Part shown: positions 13,201 through 26,900 of the stretch, piece after piece
How positions within the stretch are numbered: position 1 is the first letter of the stretch
Layout: every line of letters starts with the position of its first letter
Assembly (NCBI GenBank): GCA_949775045.1
Contig: OX459100.1
Location: 8,467,194 to 8,531,193 of the forward strand
DNA from: Metridium senile
Taxonomy: Eukaryota > Cnidaria > Anthozoa > Actiniaria > Metridiidae
Direction of reading: 5' to 3'
Length of the DNA stretch: 64,000 bases
Made by a program: the position numbers and the translations under genes
Notes under the pieces: model-generated
The model's input: only the letters and a program-made list of their open reading frames with translations
The model's database searches: none
What the model was told of the DNA's origin: nothing

Positions 13201-16200
13201 CATTTTTCATTATAATTACTTTCACAAGAAAGGTGTTACCTTTTAGTGAAGGTAAGGTGTTACCATTCATCACTATAAGATAAATACTCATAATAATGTT
13301 GTCAAGAACTTTGCACATGATATGGGAAATATAACTTTTTTGTTCAAATAATTGCCGAAATCTCCCTTTTGCTTGTCATAGGAAGTTTTAATACAATTTT
13401 GTTTGGAAATTGGTCTATAGAAATTCTATCGTTATTATATATTAATCAAAAATTAAAACAATGAAAATAAAAAAAACATCACCACAACGACGATAACAAC
13501 AACAACAACATATATCACAACCAAGACAACAACATATATCACAACCAAGACAACAACATATATCACAACCAAGACAACAACATATATCACAACCAAGACA
13601 ACAACATATATCACAACCAAGACAACAACATATATCACAACCAAGACAACAACATATATCACAACCAAGACAACAACAACATATATCACAACCAAGACAA
13701 CAACAACATACATCACAACCAAGACAACAACAACAACAGCAACAACAGCAACATTAACTACTACTGCTATTGCTGCTGCTGCTAAGGTCCCGGGCAAACG
13801 GCTTCGACATTTGCTTCAACATTCGTTCGATTTTGTTGAATGGCAATGTTGAAGCCGTTTGCCCACACTTTCAACATTGTTGAGACGTGTCGAATCGATA
13901 TTGAATTGATGTTGAAAGAGTTCAAACGCGTTTAAATTCTGCTTCAACATCCATTCAACAATTCTTTTGTTCTGTGAATGTTGAATCGGAGACTTACAGT
14001 AGTTCTCAGTCACACGTACACCGCACGCATAAAAAGCACCGCTATAAAACGTGAAGTTGGTGGACGTCAATCAAACTGTGTTTACAAGACACATGGTGTT
14101 TTTACTTCAGTCGGGCTGCGAAACATGTCTGAATCCGACGACGAGGTTGTTGTGGGAATTCAGCTTCCAGATTACGATGAAACGCAGATATTCCAAAACG
14201 AAAATGAAATCGTAAGTTTGATTGACGTCCACCAACTTCAAGTTTTATAGCGGTACTTTTTATGCGTGCGGTGCAAGTGTGACTGAGAACTGCTGTAATA
14301 CTACTGCTTATTAAAGTCTTCTCGTTAAGGTTATCTCTTTGTACTAAACAGGCCAATTGACAGAGTTACAGTTTAATACTACTACTCACCTTCAGGTTGG
14401 TAGGTAAAAAGAACTAAATTTTGATCAGCATCTGTAGCTATAAATACAATAATATAGCACTAGTCATTATCAGAGGAGGGTCCAGGCCCGCCCCAGAAAC
14501 GCTTGCGCACCTAGTTTTAACAAGATGGAGGCTGACTACAGAGATTTTCAACTACCTTGAGATTTGTTGATATTATGCAGTCTTGGTTGACTCTAACGGT
14601 AAGGAAATCATGTTTATTATTTTGTAAAGGTTTTTCTCTATTATCTAATTGTTTTTAACTAAATCTGACTCATATTTGTTGTAAAATATCACGGTTGTTG
14701 TCGCTCACTTCGAAAAGCCGTGTTAGCTGATTTTCGTAATTGTTGTTCAAAAGAAGTAGTTATATTTAGGGATTGGAAAGGGTATTTTAAATATAACTTA
14801 CATTTCTGAAAAGCTGAATGTCTGAACTTTATAAAAGACAAAAAGTACTCCAAAGTACTCCAGTATTTTACGATAAACGAAGCATTTCAAAAATGACAAT
14901 TTATGGCGCCAAGAGGTGTGATTAACAGCTAAGCCTATGCATTACTTGGACTGTGTGTTTGAGTTTGTTTCTTCTGCCTGAAAATTGTTCCACATTATCA
15001 TTGAGATATAATAGTAAACATATAAACTGTTTTGAATTTTAGAATGAAGGCCGGTGATTTAGGGCTGAGACACGCTCCAAACAAGTCAAACAAACTCCCA
15101 AAGAAGAGAGAGAAGAGTGATGCGGATCGAGGTGTATAAGGTCATATTTGCCATGTCAAGTTAATATATTAATTGTATAAAATATTGTATAAAAAAAAGT
15201 GTAGAAATACAATTGAAAATGTAAGATATAGTGCTTTGATTTACTTGAATAGTTTTTCAATAAAATAGTGTGATTTAAACTTGTTGTAATGCAGTTGTTT
15301 ACTATGAATGTTTTACACGAGTAGAGTTGATAAATATTCCAGTTAGTAATGAGAAATGTAAGCGCCGGGCGATTTAAGTGAGCCGATTGAATAAGTAACA
15401 ACCGCGTATAAAACAGTTTTCACTTTGAATCTCAACTTTTTGAACCCAAATGAATCAATAGTGATAATTTATAGGTTTATTGAGAAAATTCAAGCAATAA
15501 ATACGATTATAATGAGTAGAGTTTTGTCGATAAACATCAGTGATAATCGATGGTCAACATACAACTGCCGTCGTAATTTTTCATCGATTTGCCGTGAAAC
15601 TTATTATATTATTTAACATATTATTTTCAGCTTTATAATTTGGTAGTTTACGTTACTCATGACATGTATCAAATCGGCCATGAATAGATCAAAACAAGTA
15701 ATAATTGTGTCTTGTCCACGACATCTATCGAAGCGAGCGAACACTGCTTTCTCCGTCTTTCACTGCATGATTTAACCGGACAAAACTCAAACTACCGTGT
15801 GTATTCCGACTGTAGTCATCGGAAAATCTTCCATGGAAATACAACTAATGTAAAGTAAAGAAATGTCTTGAAGAGAAGTTGAAATAGCGCGAATGGTTCG
15901 AAACGATGCTGTTGCTCTTATCAGTTTGAAAGCCAAGATAGAGTGATGAGGTCATGTTTCAAACGATAATATAGATTGAAACGCAATGCATTGTGGGGCG
16001 GGCCTGGACCCTCCTCTGAGTCATTATCATCATAATCATCATCATTACCATCAATAACAACACTATCGTCATCATCATCATCATCATCACCATCATCATT
16101 TCCATTATCATAATCATTACCGTCATGATCATTGACATCATTACCATCTTCATCACCATAACCATTATTATCATAATCATCATCACCATAATCATGATTG

Positions 16201-17096
16201 CCATCATCATACATCATCAAAATCATCATTCCCATCATCGCAATCACCATCATCATTTCAATCATCTTATCATTTCCATCATCATCATCATTACTATCAT
16301 TATCACCATCATTAAAATCATCGCAATCACCATCATCATTATCAGCATCATCATTTCCATCATCATCATCATCATTATTATCATCATTCCCATCATCGCA
16401 ATCATTTCCATCATCATCATCATCATCATCCTTATCAGCATCATCATCATTATCATCATCATTATCACCACTATTACCATCATCATTATCATTATCAACA
16501 TCAACATCAACATCATTATCATCTTCAATTCCATCATCATCATCATCATTATCAGCATCATCATTTCCATCATCATCATTGCCATCATCATCATTTCCAT
16601 CATCACCATAATTATCATTACTGTCATAATCATCACCATCATCAATATTATTATGATATTATTACTTACCAATGAAACCTAATTGGGTTCCATCAATGAA
16701 GAATTCAGTACCATAAACCTCAAGCGCATGCGAGTCCTATGATAATAGTTTAACGAATATGCTCATTAAAGATAATTCATATTTAGCGAACCGTGATATT
16801 CAAATTTCCCGCTCGGGAATGATCTATTGTTTAAGGTCTTTTGTTTCAACCCATGAAGGTTTAATCGATTTTGACCATAAATCGAGTGTCTTTTGTTCTC
16901 GAAGTTTCTACCACAAACTTTGATACGGAAGAAAGGGCAAACGGAGAAGCAGAGATAAAGGTTACTACGGTAAACGCAAGAGCAAGAAGAAAGGAAGCTA
17001 GAAGGAAGGACAAGGACGAAGTAAAGACAAGAAAAAGACAAATAAAGACATGGCAATTAAAACGGTCTAGAGTAAGGCCAAGAACAAGGAAAAAGG

Positions 17097-17141
<45 letters not shown>

Positions 17142-20100
17142 GCAGCAACAGTTGTAACAACAAGAACCAAAAGGCAGAAGATAAGAAGAAAGGACGCAAG
17201 AAGGAAGGACAAGGACGAAGTAAAGACAAGGAAAAGACAAGGAAAAGACATGGCAATTAAAACGGTCTAGAGTAAGGCCAAGAATAAGGGAAAAGGGCAA
17301 CAACAACAACAGTTGTAACACCAAGAAACTAAAAGATGAAAAAAAGAAAAAAGACAGAAGATAAGAAGGAAGGACGCAAGAAGGAAGGACAAGGAAAAGA
17401 CAAGGAAAAGACATGGCAAAACAAAAGACGATAAACAAAAAGAAAACAAACAATAACACAGATAATACAAAAACAAAAATAATAGGCAAGGCAAATATAA
17501 TTTTATTTATAGTAATTCTATGGATACATACATACCCTGCTCACAAAGGCTAATGTTTTTGTTTCCTCCTGAAACAGCATAACAAAACGGTCATAATATA
17601 TACACACATATATTGTCCTTGTATCAGACTATGGGACCTGTCATTATTCACAGGGGAGGGGGGCTGGTGCAAATAGAGGAAGGGTAGCATTTTTTATGCT
17701 CTACAAAGGATGACACTACGAGAAACAAAGGGCACTTTAGAGGGAGGGAGTAGCATTTTTTATCGTCTATAAAGGACGACACTACGAGAAACAAAGGGCA
17801 CTTTAGGGGGAGGGGGTAGCATTTTTTATCCTCTGCAAAGGACGACACTACGAGAAACAAAGGGCACTTTAGGGGGGAGGGGTCACAACAATGTGTACAA
17901 CTCCCTGTAAATAATGCCCAGTCCCCAAGAACAAGAAACTGACCTGTAAACGTAGTAAAGTAATGCTCTTCACAAGATCTGCAGCCAAGACGAAGTTTCT
18001 GATAGTAACGAGTGAGTGTATGTACAGCTGGGTGTCTATGAATGCCATTCCTATCAGATCGTTATTTTCGAAGTTCCATATGTAGATCTATAGTATAAGA
18101 TAAGGACACCATTACGGAAAACTAATTACAGTGAGGGCACATGAACCGTGAAGACTTTGATTTTTTTTTGTTACTATGTTTAAAGTGCACCTGGCGCCTT
18201 TCATGATATTTTGCAAATCTGTTGTACATGAGGTTTTATAATAAGTGTACTTAATATTTCTCCTTTTTGAGATATGAAAATTTGAAATCTGAAAATGCAG
18301 TATTTGTATACATCTATTTTAGAAATCGTTGTCGCGATCAAGCTTGCAGTACTCTTATGTTAATTGTTGATCTGGTCAACGAAGAGCCAGAGTGAACCGC
18401 TGGTGGATCACTCTGCTGAACTCCTTTTTGTACTGTGTCAATCTCTTTGCCTGGTCCACTGATGATCCCAAAAGTTGTCCGATCTTTACCCATGGATCCC
18501 TGTAGTATCTCCTACTCGGATAATTACTTATAAACTTAAAATGTTTACGTTTAAGTTATATAAGTAATATTTGTCTTACCTTTTGTCCTATACCGCTGAC
18601 CAGGTAACCATTAACTTGATTGAGGGCTGTGACTGGACCCTTCTGCTCTTTGTCATATAGGAGCTAAAATAAAATAAACATTATTCAGACGACACTAGCT
18701 ATTCAGGTGTTCGGAAAGCTAAAATAGTTAGCATCATCATTATCAGAGACTTAACACAAATATTATCCAGGTGATCTCGCTTTGAAGCGTGCAAAGGAAT
18801 GTTTGTGAAAACCAACAGTTCCAAAATGGCGCCTCGAGACAGCAACGATTTCGGTTACTTTAAGGTGTTTGCGTTTTTGTTTTTATTCTTTTTTATTGCT
18901 AATCGAGCATTTAAAGTTATGTTAAGGACGTATTTATAGAGGGTTAACACGGGAAACAACTCTCTTGAACGACGCCATTTTGGAACTGTTGGCATGCGAC
19001 AAAAATGCTTCTGATTGGCTTATACTAACCAGAAGTGCGCGAACGAAATCACCTGAATGTTTACAAACTTCTTTTAACAATACCTTGAACTTGTTCTTGG
19101 TCAGCGGCTGTCCTGGTTCAGGAACAACTTCTATGATGTCGAATATCAAGATCTATCATGAGAAATCAACGGTAAAGATTAAAAAAATATTGATTTCTCG
19201 ATTCGATCGATTACTCGATTCGATCGATTTCATTGCCGATATGAAATAAGCTAATCCTCGTCATATCATACATGCGCGTCGTGAGTCCACAACATTTTGA
19301 CCACTGTCATGACGAATATCGTTGTCGATAAAAGTACAGACAACGCTGAACCATATTCGATTATTTTTTTACCACAAGAAAATCATAAAAATTGAGAGAG
19401 TTTGTCTCAGAACATGACATTTCAGCGTTGCGTGATACGTTGACGTGAGCACCGTTGTCTGGACTCTAATTTACAACGGCAAATAAGCCAATCAGATTGC
19501 GAGATTATCGGAAGTTGTGGTAAAATACCGTATTTACTCGAATATATAAGCGGCGCAGAAAGCTGAAAACAGCTACTTCATCATTACTGCCTTCATCACT
19601 TTAATCATTACGTAGAATTCGTTACAAAATATCGTACTTACCCCCTCCCCCTGCTACCAAACTCTTCTCCCATCAACAAGGACGATGTACGTATTATGTG
19701 TTACAAAATATAGTACTTACCCTCCCCCTGCTACCAAACTCTTCTCCCATCAACAAGGACGAAGTACGTAATATGTGTTACAAAATATCGTACTTACCCT
19801 CCCCCTGCTACCAAACTCTTCTCCCATCAACAAGGACGATGTACGTAATATGTGTTACAAAATATCGTACTTACCCTCCCCCTGCTACCAAACTCTTCTC
19901 CCATCAACAAGGACGATGTACGTAATATGTGTTACAAAATATCGTACTTATCCTCCCCCTGCTACCAAACTCTTCTCCCATCAACAAGGTCGATGTACGT
20001 AATATGTGTTACAAAATATCGTACTTACCCTCCCCCTGCTACCAAACTCTTCTCCCATCAACAAGGTCGATGTACGTAATATGTGTTACAAAATATAGTA

Positions 20101-23100
20101 CTTACCCTCCCCCTGCTACCAAACTCTTCTCCCATCAACAAGGTCGTACCCAGACATATAAACCCTTTACGACCGATGTGTGTCTCTTGACTAATAAGCA
20201 TTAGGTTCTTTGTAGCAGTTACGTGCTCCCATTCCTCAAGATCATGGCTGAAATACAACAGTTACGAGATAAGCCTATGTGAACTAAAACGCTAAAGTGT
20301 GAACAAATAAATAAATAACTAAACAAATAAATGGTCTCCCCTTAAACAATATAACAGAAACTGAGAACAGACGTCTCAGTGAACATGAATATGGAGGACT
20401 TAACGGACTACAATATATGAAGGCACACATTGCTGTCATGCAGGTTACAACAATGTGTGGTTAGCACACGAAATGCCTCCGAGACCAGACTGTTGTGCCG
20501 GGAGACAATCCCCAAAAAATACAATAGAGAGATTAAGATTCGCGTTTACGCCAAACGCCAAACGTCAAAACTAACAGATTTAACTGCGTTTACTCTTTAC
20601 CATTTGACATCTCCGCGTAAACAAGGTCCTTATATTGTTTCTTAATACACATTTTATTCATTGAGATCTTTTGCGCAGTTATTTGAAGCTTTTAAAGCAA
20701 TATTAGAAAGGCCAATCTGACGTTTGGCGTTTCCGTAAACGTGAATCTTAATAATTTTACACTTCAATTGTCACAACTCTTAAAATGTTAGACTTACAGT
20801 CAGGTTCAAGTCTTAGTAAATAATATAACTTTTTGTCTCTGACTTTTACGATTTTCATTCAGATCATTGACTACAGTCTTTATTTGATCTTTATTATGTT
20901 TTACAAGAAATTGTGAAATATTTGATGTCATCTTAGTACTCTGTCCTAATCTACACGAAAGTAAGAAAACTAGTCCTCATTTCTATCTATGGAATAAAAA
21001 TAAGATAAAAAAAATATAATAAAAAACCGCCCTTACCGAGTATTTGGGATGATTTCCCAACTAAGAGGAGACATGAGTTGGATGGTGAACTTTTCCATTG
21101 AAGGGTAAATGAATCGAGAATCTGAAAACAAACGAACAAATATCAAATAAAGAGAACAAACAATCACTGTATCATTCCATGTTTTTATCAAGTATTGCAA
21201 CGACTTCAAGAGTACAAAGATATTCAGTTGAGAGGATTTCGTTTGAATTACCCGAACATGTTTCTCCCGCTTCAATCGCGCGCGCACGAAAAGAACGTAT
21301 TTACATTCGAATTGAAAGCGCGCACGAAAAGAACGTATTTACATTCGAATTGAAAGCGCGCGCGAAAAGAACGTATTTACATTCGAATTGAAAGCGCGCA
21401 CGAAAAGAACGTATTTATATTCGAATTGAAAGCGCGCACGAAAATAACGTATTCAAAGCGCGCGCGAAAAGAACGTATTTACATTCGAATTCAAAGCGCG
21501 CGCGAAAAAAACTCTGACTACGCGCGTAAATCAAATGACGAAAGTATCACGCGTAACGCTAACTGATTCGACAAATAACCACCAAAAACGATTCCTACGA
21601 TAATTCTACTGCGTTCAGTACGAAAAGCGAGTTGTAAACAATCATGAGCACAGTTCAGAAATCGCCGTTACCGTCCAGCGTTCATGCCGCAGCTAACAAT
21701 CTTATAGACCGTCTAAATACAATCAGCGAAACGATGCGTACTGCGTCTGATAAGTACATCAATCAACCTATCGATGAAGAAGAACATGTGCCTTTCACCA
21801 GTCCTGTTGAAGACGACAGTAACGAACAAGCAGATGACCAAGAAGACGTCCCAGAAGACGATGTCGAAGACATTCAAGGGGATATCAATAGGTTAGCTTT
21901 AGAGGAAGCGGAAGATGAAATAGCAGCAGAATGTCTCGAGACACAAGATAGTTTCCAGTCTTCAACAGACGAAAAGGAAGTAACTATAGAAAGCGTTGCA
22001 GCTTCACTGGTTGACGATGCTATCAAAGGTATTGTTGTGGATGAGTTATCTTACTTCATTATTATTACTTTTATCATCGCTGCCATCTTATCATAATTGA
22101 CATTTCTGTCATTATTGTTGTCATCGTTATAACTATTAACAACATCCTATCACAACAACCACCACCACAATAATCATCACCATCATTATTACCTCCATTA
22201 TTATCATTACAATTATTATCATCATCATCATTATCACCACTATCATCATACGATTGATTATCATCATTATCATTATCACTATAGTAGTGATCAATATATT
22301 GCTGATGATGATTACCATTGTTATTACCAGGTGCAACGCATGCAATAGCCAGCGAAGAACAATCTCTAAAAGAACTACTAACAGAAGAAGAAGATGCGTT
22401 TAACGTCAGTCACAAACTTGTCTACTGCCTTTTGCTCAAAATCAAGAGCATTACTGCATCATTCGTAGAAAACGGCGAGAGTGAGTTTGAAGCAAAGAGT
22501 GTTCTGGGTTCCCTGTGGCTTGTGCTTTTGAATTACATCGAAGTGTGTCTCAACGCGCACGGCTTGCAAGTATCTGCGACCAGGTTTTTCGATACCATGG
22601 ATGCACTACATTACTTTTTCCAAAACACGGAGGACAAGCAGTCGATTGACCAGGAAATACTTTGGCCCTTACAGAAGACATACTTTGAACATTTGCCTTA
22701 TTATTTGCTGTACGCTGACCAGTTTAATCGAACTGTTTCTTTGTGAAGAAACTGATACATCTTTGTTCAAATAATTTCACATTCTTAAATTGATACATTT
22801 TAAAAAAAATCGAAAGCGTTAAATGCAATTATTGATGCATTTTTGCATAAATTTATACATTTTGTGATAGTTGTTAATACATTAAAAAAACGTTGATACA
22901 ATCTTGTATCAATCCTTGCAATAATTGATACACTTTTGAACAAATTGGTACACTTTGCACTAATTGTTACATTGAAAACGTTTTTTGTGTGAAAATCGCC
23001 TTAATTAATACGTTTTTGTAAAATCGATACATTATTTTGTATTGATACAATGTTTAACAAATAAAAATTGTCCAAAACACAGCTGCATTATTACTTAAAA

Positions 23101-23841
23101 AAAACATTGTTTTACTCGAACTACTATTTTTCCTGATTCGAACCTTTTGATCAATATAGTATTGCATATTTTCGTCCCTTGTCAACGAAGCCAATTATTT
23201 CAGTCCTAGACAAGCATCGTGATTCCTCTTTTTTCCTAACACAGAGATTATTTTAAGCAAAAAGCGTCTAACTGAAGCATATAGCCACACCCACAACTCA
23301 TAAGCATGTCGTATCAAAGATACCGTATAAGTAACAATCTTGAAAACAATGCCATTACCATATATGGTATTGTAGGTGAGAAGTAACAAAAGACTTTGAT
23401 TAGCGCGAGAGATTTTTTTTTTAACAGGTTGAGATTGCAACAGAAGAATAGGCATATCTTTGATACGGTTATTTTACACATAAGATCATTTGCATGTTAA
23501 AAGTGTGTTCTAATGAAACAAGTGCTGCAATAAATAAAGGACAAACCTCTGACAGTATCGATGAATTCTCTGTCTTCTGCTGTTGCCCTTGGAATTCGTT
23601 TACATGGTTCTTGCTCACTTGTTACAAGGGCATAAGTCTATAAATGGAAATTAATTTTAGTGTGAAATATTTAACAAGAAATAACGAAAACGCGACATCA
23701 CTTGGAGCAACTCAATAAGTGTAAGCCGGCAATGAAGTAGGTGGACAGAATAGAAAGCAAGTAATCAAGGATAAAAGCAAGCAACGCAGGCTGATGAAGG
23801 AGCAACCGAGAGTTGTTACAAGCAAGTACATAGAATATTGT

Positions 23842-23914
<73 letters not shown>

Positions 23915-26900
23915 TAAGTGGAATGTCTTTTGTGAATTTCTAAGTAAGTAAATAAGTAAGCAAACAATCAAGAATGAAGACAAGCAAGCAAGAACGAAGA
24001 CAAGCAAGTAAGTGGAATGTCTTTTGTGAATTTCTAAGTAAGTAAATAAGTAAGCAAACAATCAAGAATGAAGACAAGCAAGCAAGGATGGACACAAGCA
24101 AGTAAGTGGAATGTCTTTTGTGAATTTCTAAGTAAGTAAATAAGTAAGCAAACAATCAAGAATGAAGACAAGCAAGCAAGAACGAAGACAAGCAAGTAAG
24201 TGGAATGTCTTTTGTGAATTTCTAAGTAAGTAAATAAGTAAGCAAACAATCAAGAATGAAGACAAGCAAGCAAGGATGGACGCAAGCAAGTAAGTGGAAT
24301 GTCTTTTGTGAATTTCTAAGTAAGTAAATAAGTAAACAAACAAGCAAAAATGGAGACAAGCAAGCAAGGATGGACGCAAGCAAGTAAGTGGAATGTCTTT
24401 TGTGAATTTCTAAGTAAGTAAATAAGTAAACAAACAAGCAAAAATGGAGGGAAGCAAGCAAGGATGGACGCAAGCAAGTAAGTGGAATGTCTTTTGTGAA
24501 TTTCTAAGTAAGTAAATAAGTAAACAAACAAGCAAAAATGGAGACAAGCAAGCAAGGATGGACGCAAGCAAGTAAGTGGAATGTCTTTTGTGAATTTCTA
24601 AGTAAGTAAATAAGTAAACAAACAAGCAAAAATGGAGAGAAGCAAGCAAGGATGGACGCAAGCAAGTAAACACAAAGTTTGTTGGTTGTAATGTTATAAA
24701 AATATTGTTGTACATTCAAAAGAAGATTTCAGATATCTGCGTCAGAAGTCATGGTACCATCCAATTCCTTCCAAATCACCATGAGCAGGTTAGAGTACCA
24801 GACCAGGTCCAGTACCCATACCAGTACACACTCACTAGATACCAGGAACACATGACTTTTAGTGTCCTGGACATATAGCAGAGGCCTGCATGACACAGTG
24901 ACTGATACTGTATGCTCACATGACTACAGCAATATTGCACTTGTATAAAGCTGCATGAAATTATGGGAAGGAATGGGTGTCAGACCTTTTACACTATCAT
25001 CACTAATCTTCTCATATATGGTGTAAGCAATAATAAATTAAACAAGCAAGCAAGAATGAAGACAAGCAAGCAAGAATGAAGACAAGCAAGCAAGAATGAA
25101 GACAAGCAAGCAAGAAAGAAGACAAGCAAGCAAGAATGAAGACAAGCAAGCAAGAAAGAAGACAAACAAGCAAGAATGAAGACAAGCAAGCAAGAATGAA
25201 GACAAGCAAGCAAGAATGAAGACAAGCAAGCAAGAATGAAGACAAGCAAGCAAGAATGAAGACAAGCAAGCAAGAATGAAGACAAGCAAGCAAGAATGAA
25301 GACAAGCAAGCAAGAATAAAGACAAGCAAGCAAGAATGAAGACAAGCAAGCAAGAATGAAGACAAGCAAGCAAGAACAAAGACAAGCAAGCAAGAATGAA
25401 GACAAGCAAGCAAGAATGAAGACAGACAAGCAAGTAAGTGGAATGTCTTTTGTGAATTTCATTCATACCTTACTCTCTCTATTGTATGTTACCATATGTG
25501 GAGTACATCTCAACGGTACCTTACGCACTGGCCATGGTGAATCATAACTGAGATGGGTAGGCAGTACAGAGATACGAAGCTCACCCTGGTACAATAAATC
25601 ATTATTATGACTTTTATCTTTTATGTTATTCTATTTATTATTTTTTTTTAATTGTATTATTATATTATATTTTATTATCTTTTATGTATATGACTTTTAT
25701 CTTTTATGTTATTCTATTTAATATTTTATTTTCTGTTTTTTTTTTAATTGTATTATTATATTATTTTTTATTATATTATATACTTGTCATTGTAAGAGCA
25801 TTGAGATTTTATGTAATGCGCAAGAAATAAATTTATTATTATTATCATTATTATTATAACTGTGTAAGTTATGTAAACTTGTAAAACAACATTCAAAAAT
25901 TAATATTTCACGACAAATCTACAAAAGAAACCATGATGAATGTTTTACATAAAATTTAACCTGGATTTTTCTCTTTTTTACCAAAAACAGTTTTTGAATA
26001 AATCATTATTACTGTGTAAGTTATATAAATTTGTCAAAAAAGATTCCAAATATACACCTACAAGAACGTTGTCATACGAAAAAAGAACATTTTTATTTAG
26101 TGGGTTAGGAATAAATTAGAAGTACAAAAGATGATCACTGAAGCTGAACTCTTTCTTTTGTACTTTTAATTTATTCCTAACACACTAAATACAAATGTTC
26201 TTTTTTCGCATGACAACGTTCTTGCAAGTAGGTGTAGTGCTATTACTTGAAATAGAGTAATGGAGCTCATTCTTGTTGGATTACAGAATCACTACATGTA
26301 AGTATGTTACTCATTTATTACACATTATTGTTTGTCTTTATTATTGTTTTTTTTTATATACAACAGGTTCCCATTTAAATCTGTACTTATGCAAATTGTG
26401 TTGATGTGTGCTAAACACACAGATCAACCAATCAGAGTATATTATTTCTGAAGTGAACTTCTCTGATTGGTTGATCTGTGTGTTTAGCACACATCAACAA
26501 AATTTGCATAAGTACAGATTTAAATGGAAACCAGTTATACATATATTTTGATCTTATTTTGTTCTGTTGTTCTTTGCCACCACACAAATATATTTCTTAC
26601 AAACTTGCAAATTGAATAAAGAACAACACTGTCCCTGTGTTTACTTTGTTACTTTTAACTTTCTAATGCCTATTTCAAGTTTGTTTTCTATAACTGAGGT
26701 ACGGATGTGTAACGTTCTTGCCAGCCAAGTTTACTTTTAGCAACAAAGCAGAGTAAAAATGACCATACATAACTGCTTTTAAGCAAGAACTTCTAAAAGG
26801 ACCCTAAAAGGTACGCAGAGGAAATATTTTCAGCCCTAAAAGGTACACTGATCACCCCTACCACTTGGACAAAGGGAGAACCCCCCTCCCGGAACTGAGT

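Noticed and set aside
16125..16682. Ile- or Met-rich ORFs on both strands
   Set aside because: ATC trinucleotide repeat artefact inside CPSF1 intron 36.
16871..17260. Lys/Arg-rich 129-codon ORF ending in poly-Asn
   Set aside because: Arises from purine-rich tandem repeats and (CAA)n; composition follows the repeat, no splice or start support.
19698..20204. Overlapping 75-91-codon plus-strand ORFs (MLQNIVL...)
   Set aside because: Antisense shadow of the 77-bp exon-edge repeat of CPSF1.
23914..25435. Regular arrays resembling a CRISPR locus
   Set aside because: Repeats are contiguous with no unique spacers, and the genome is eukaryotic.
23698..25466. Series of Leu/Cys-rich ORFs resembling small membrane proteins
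   Set aside because: Products of CAAG-derived arrays with 20- and 94-bp periods.
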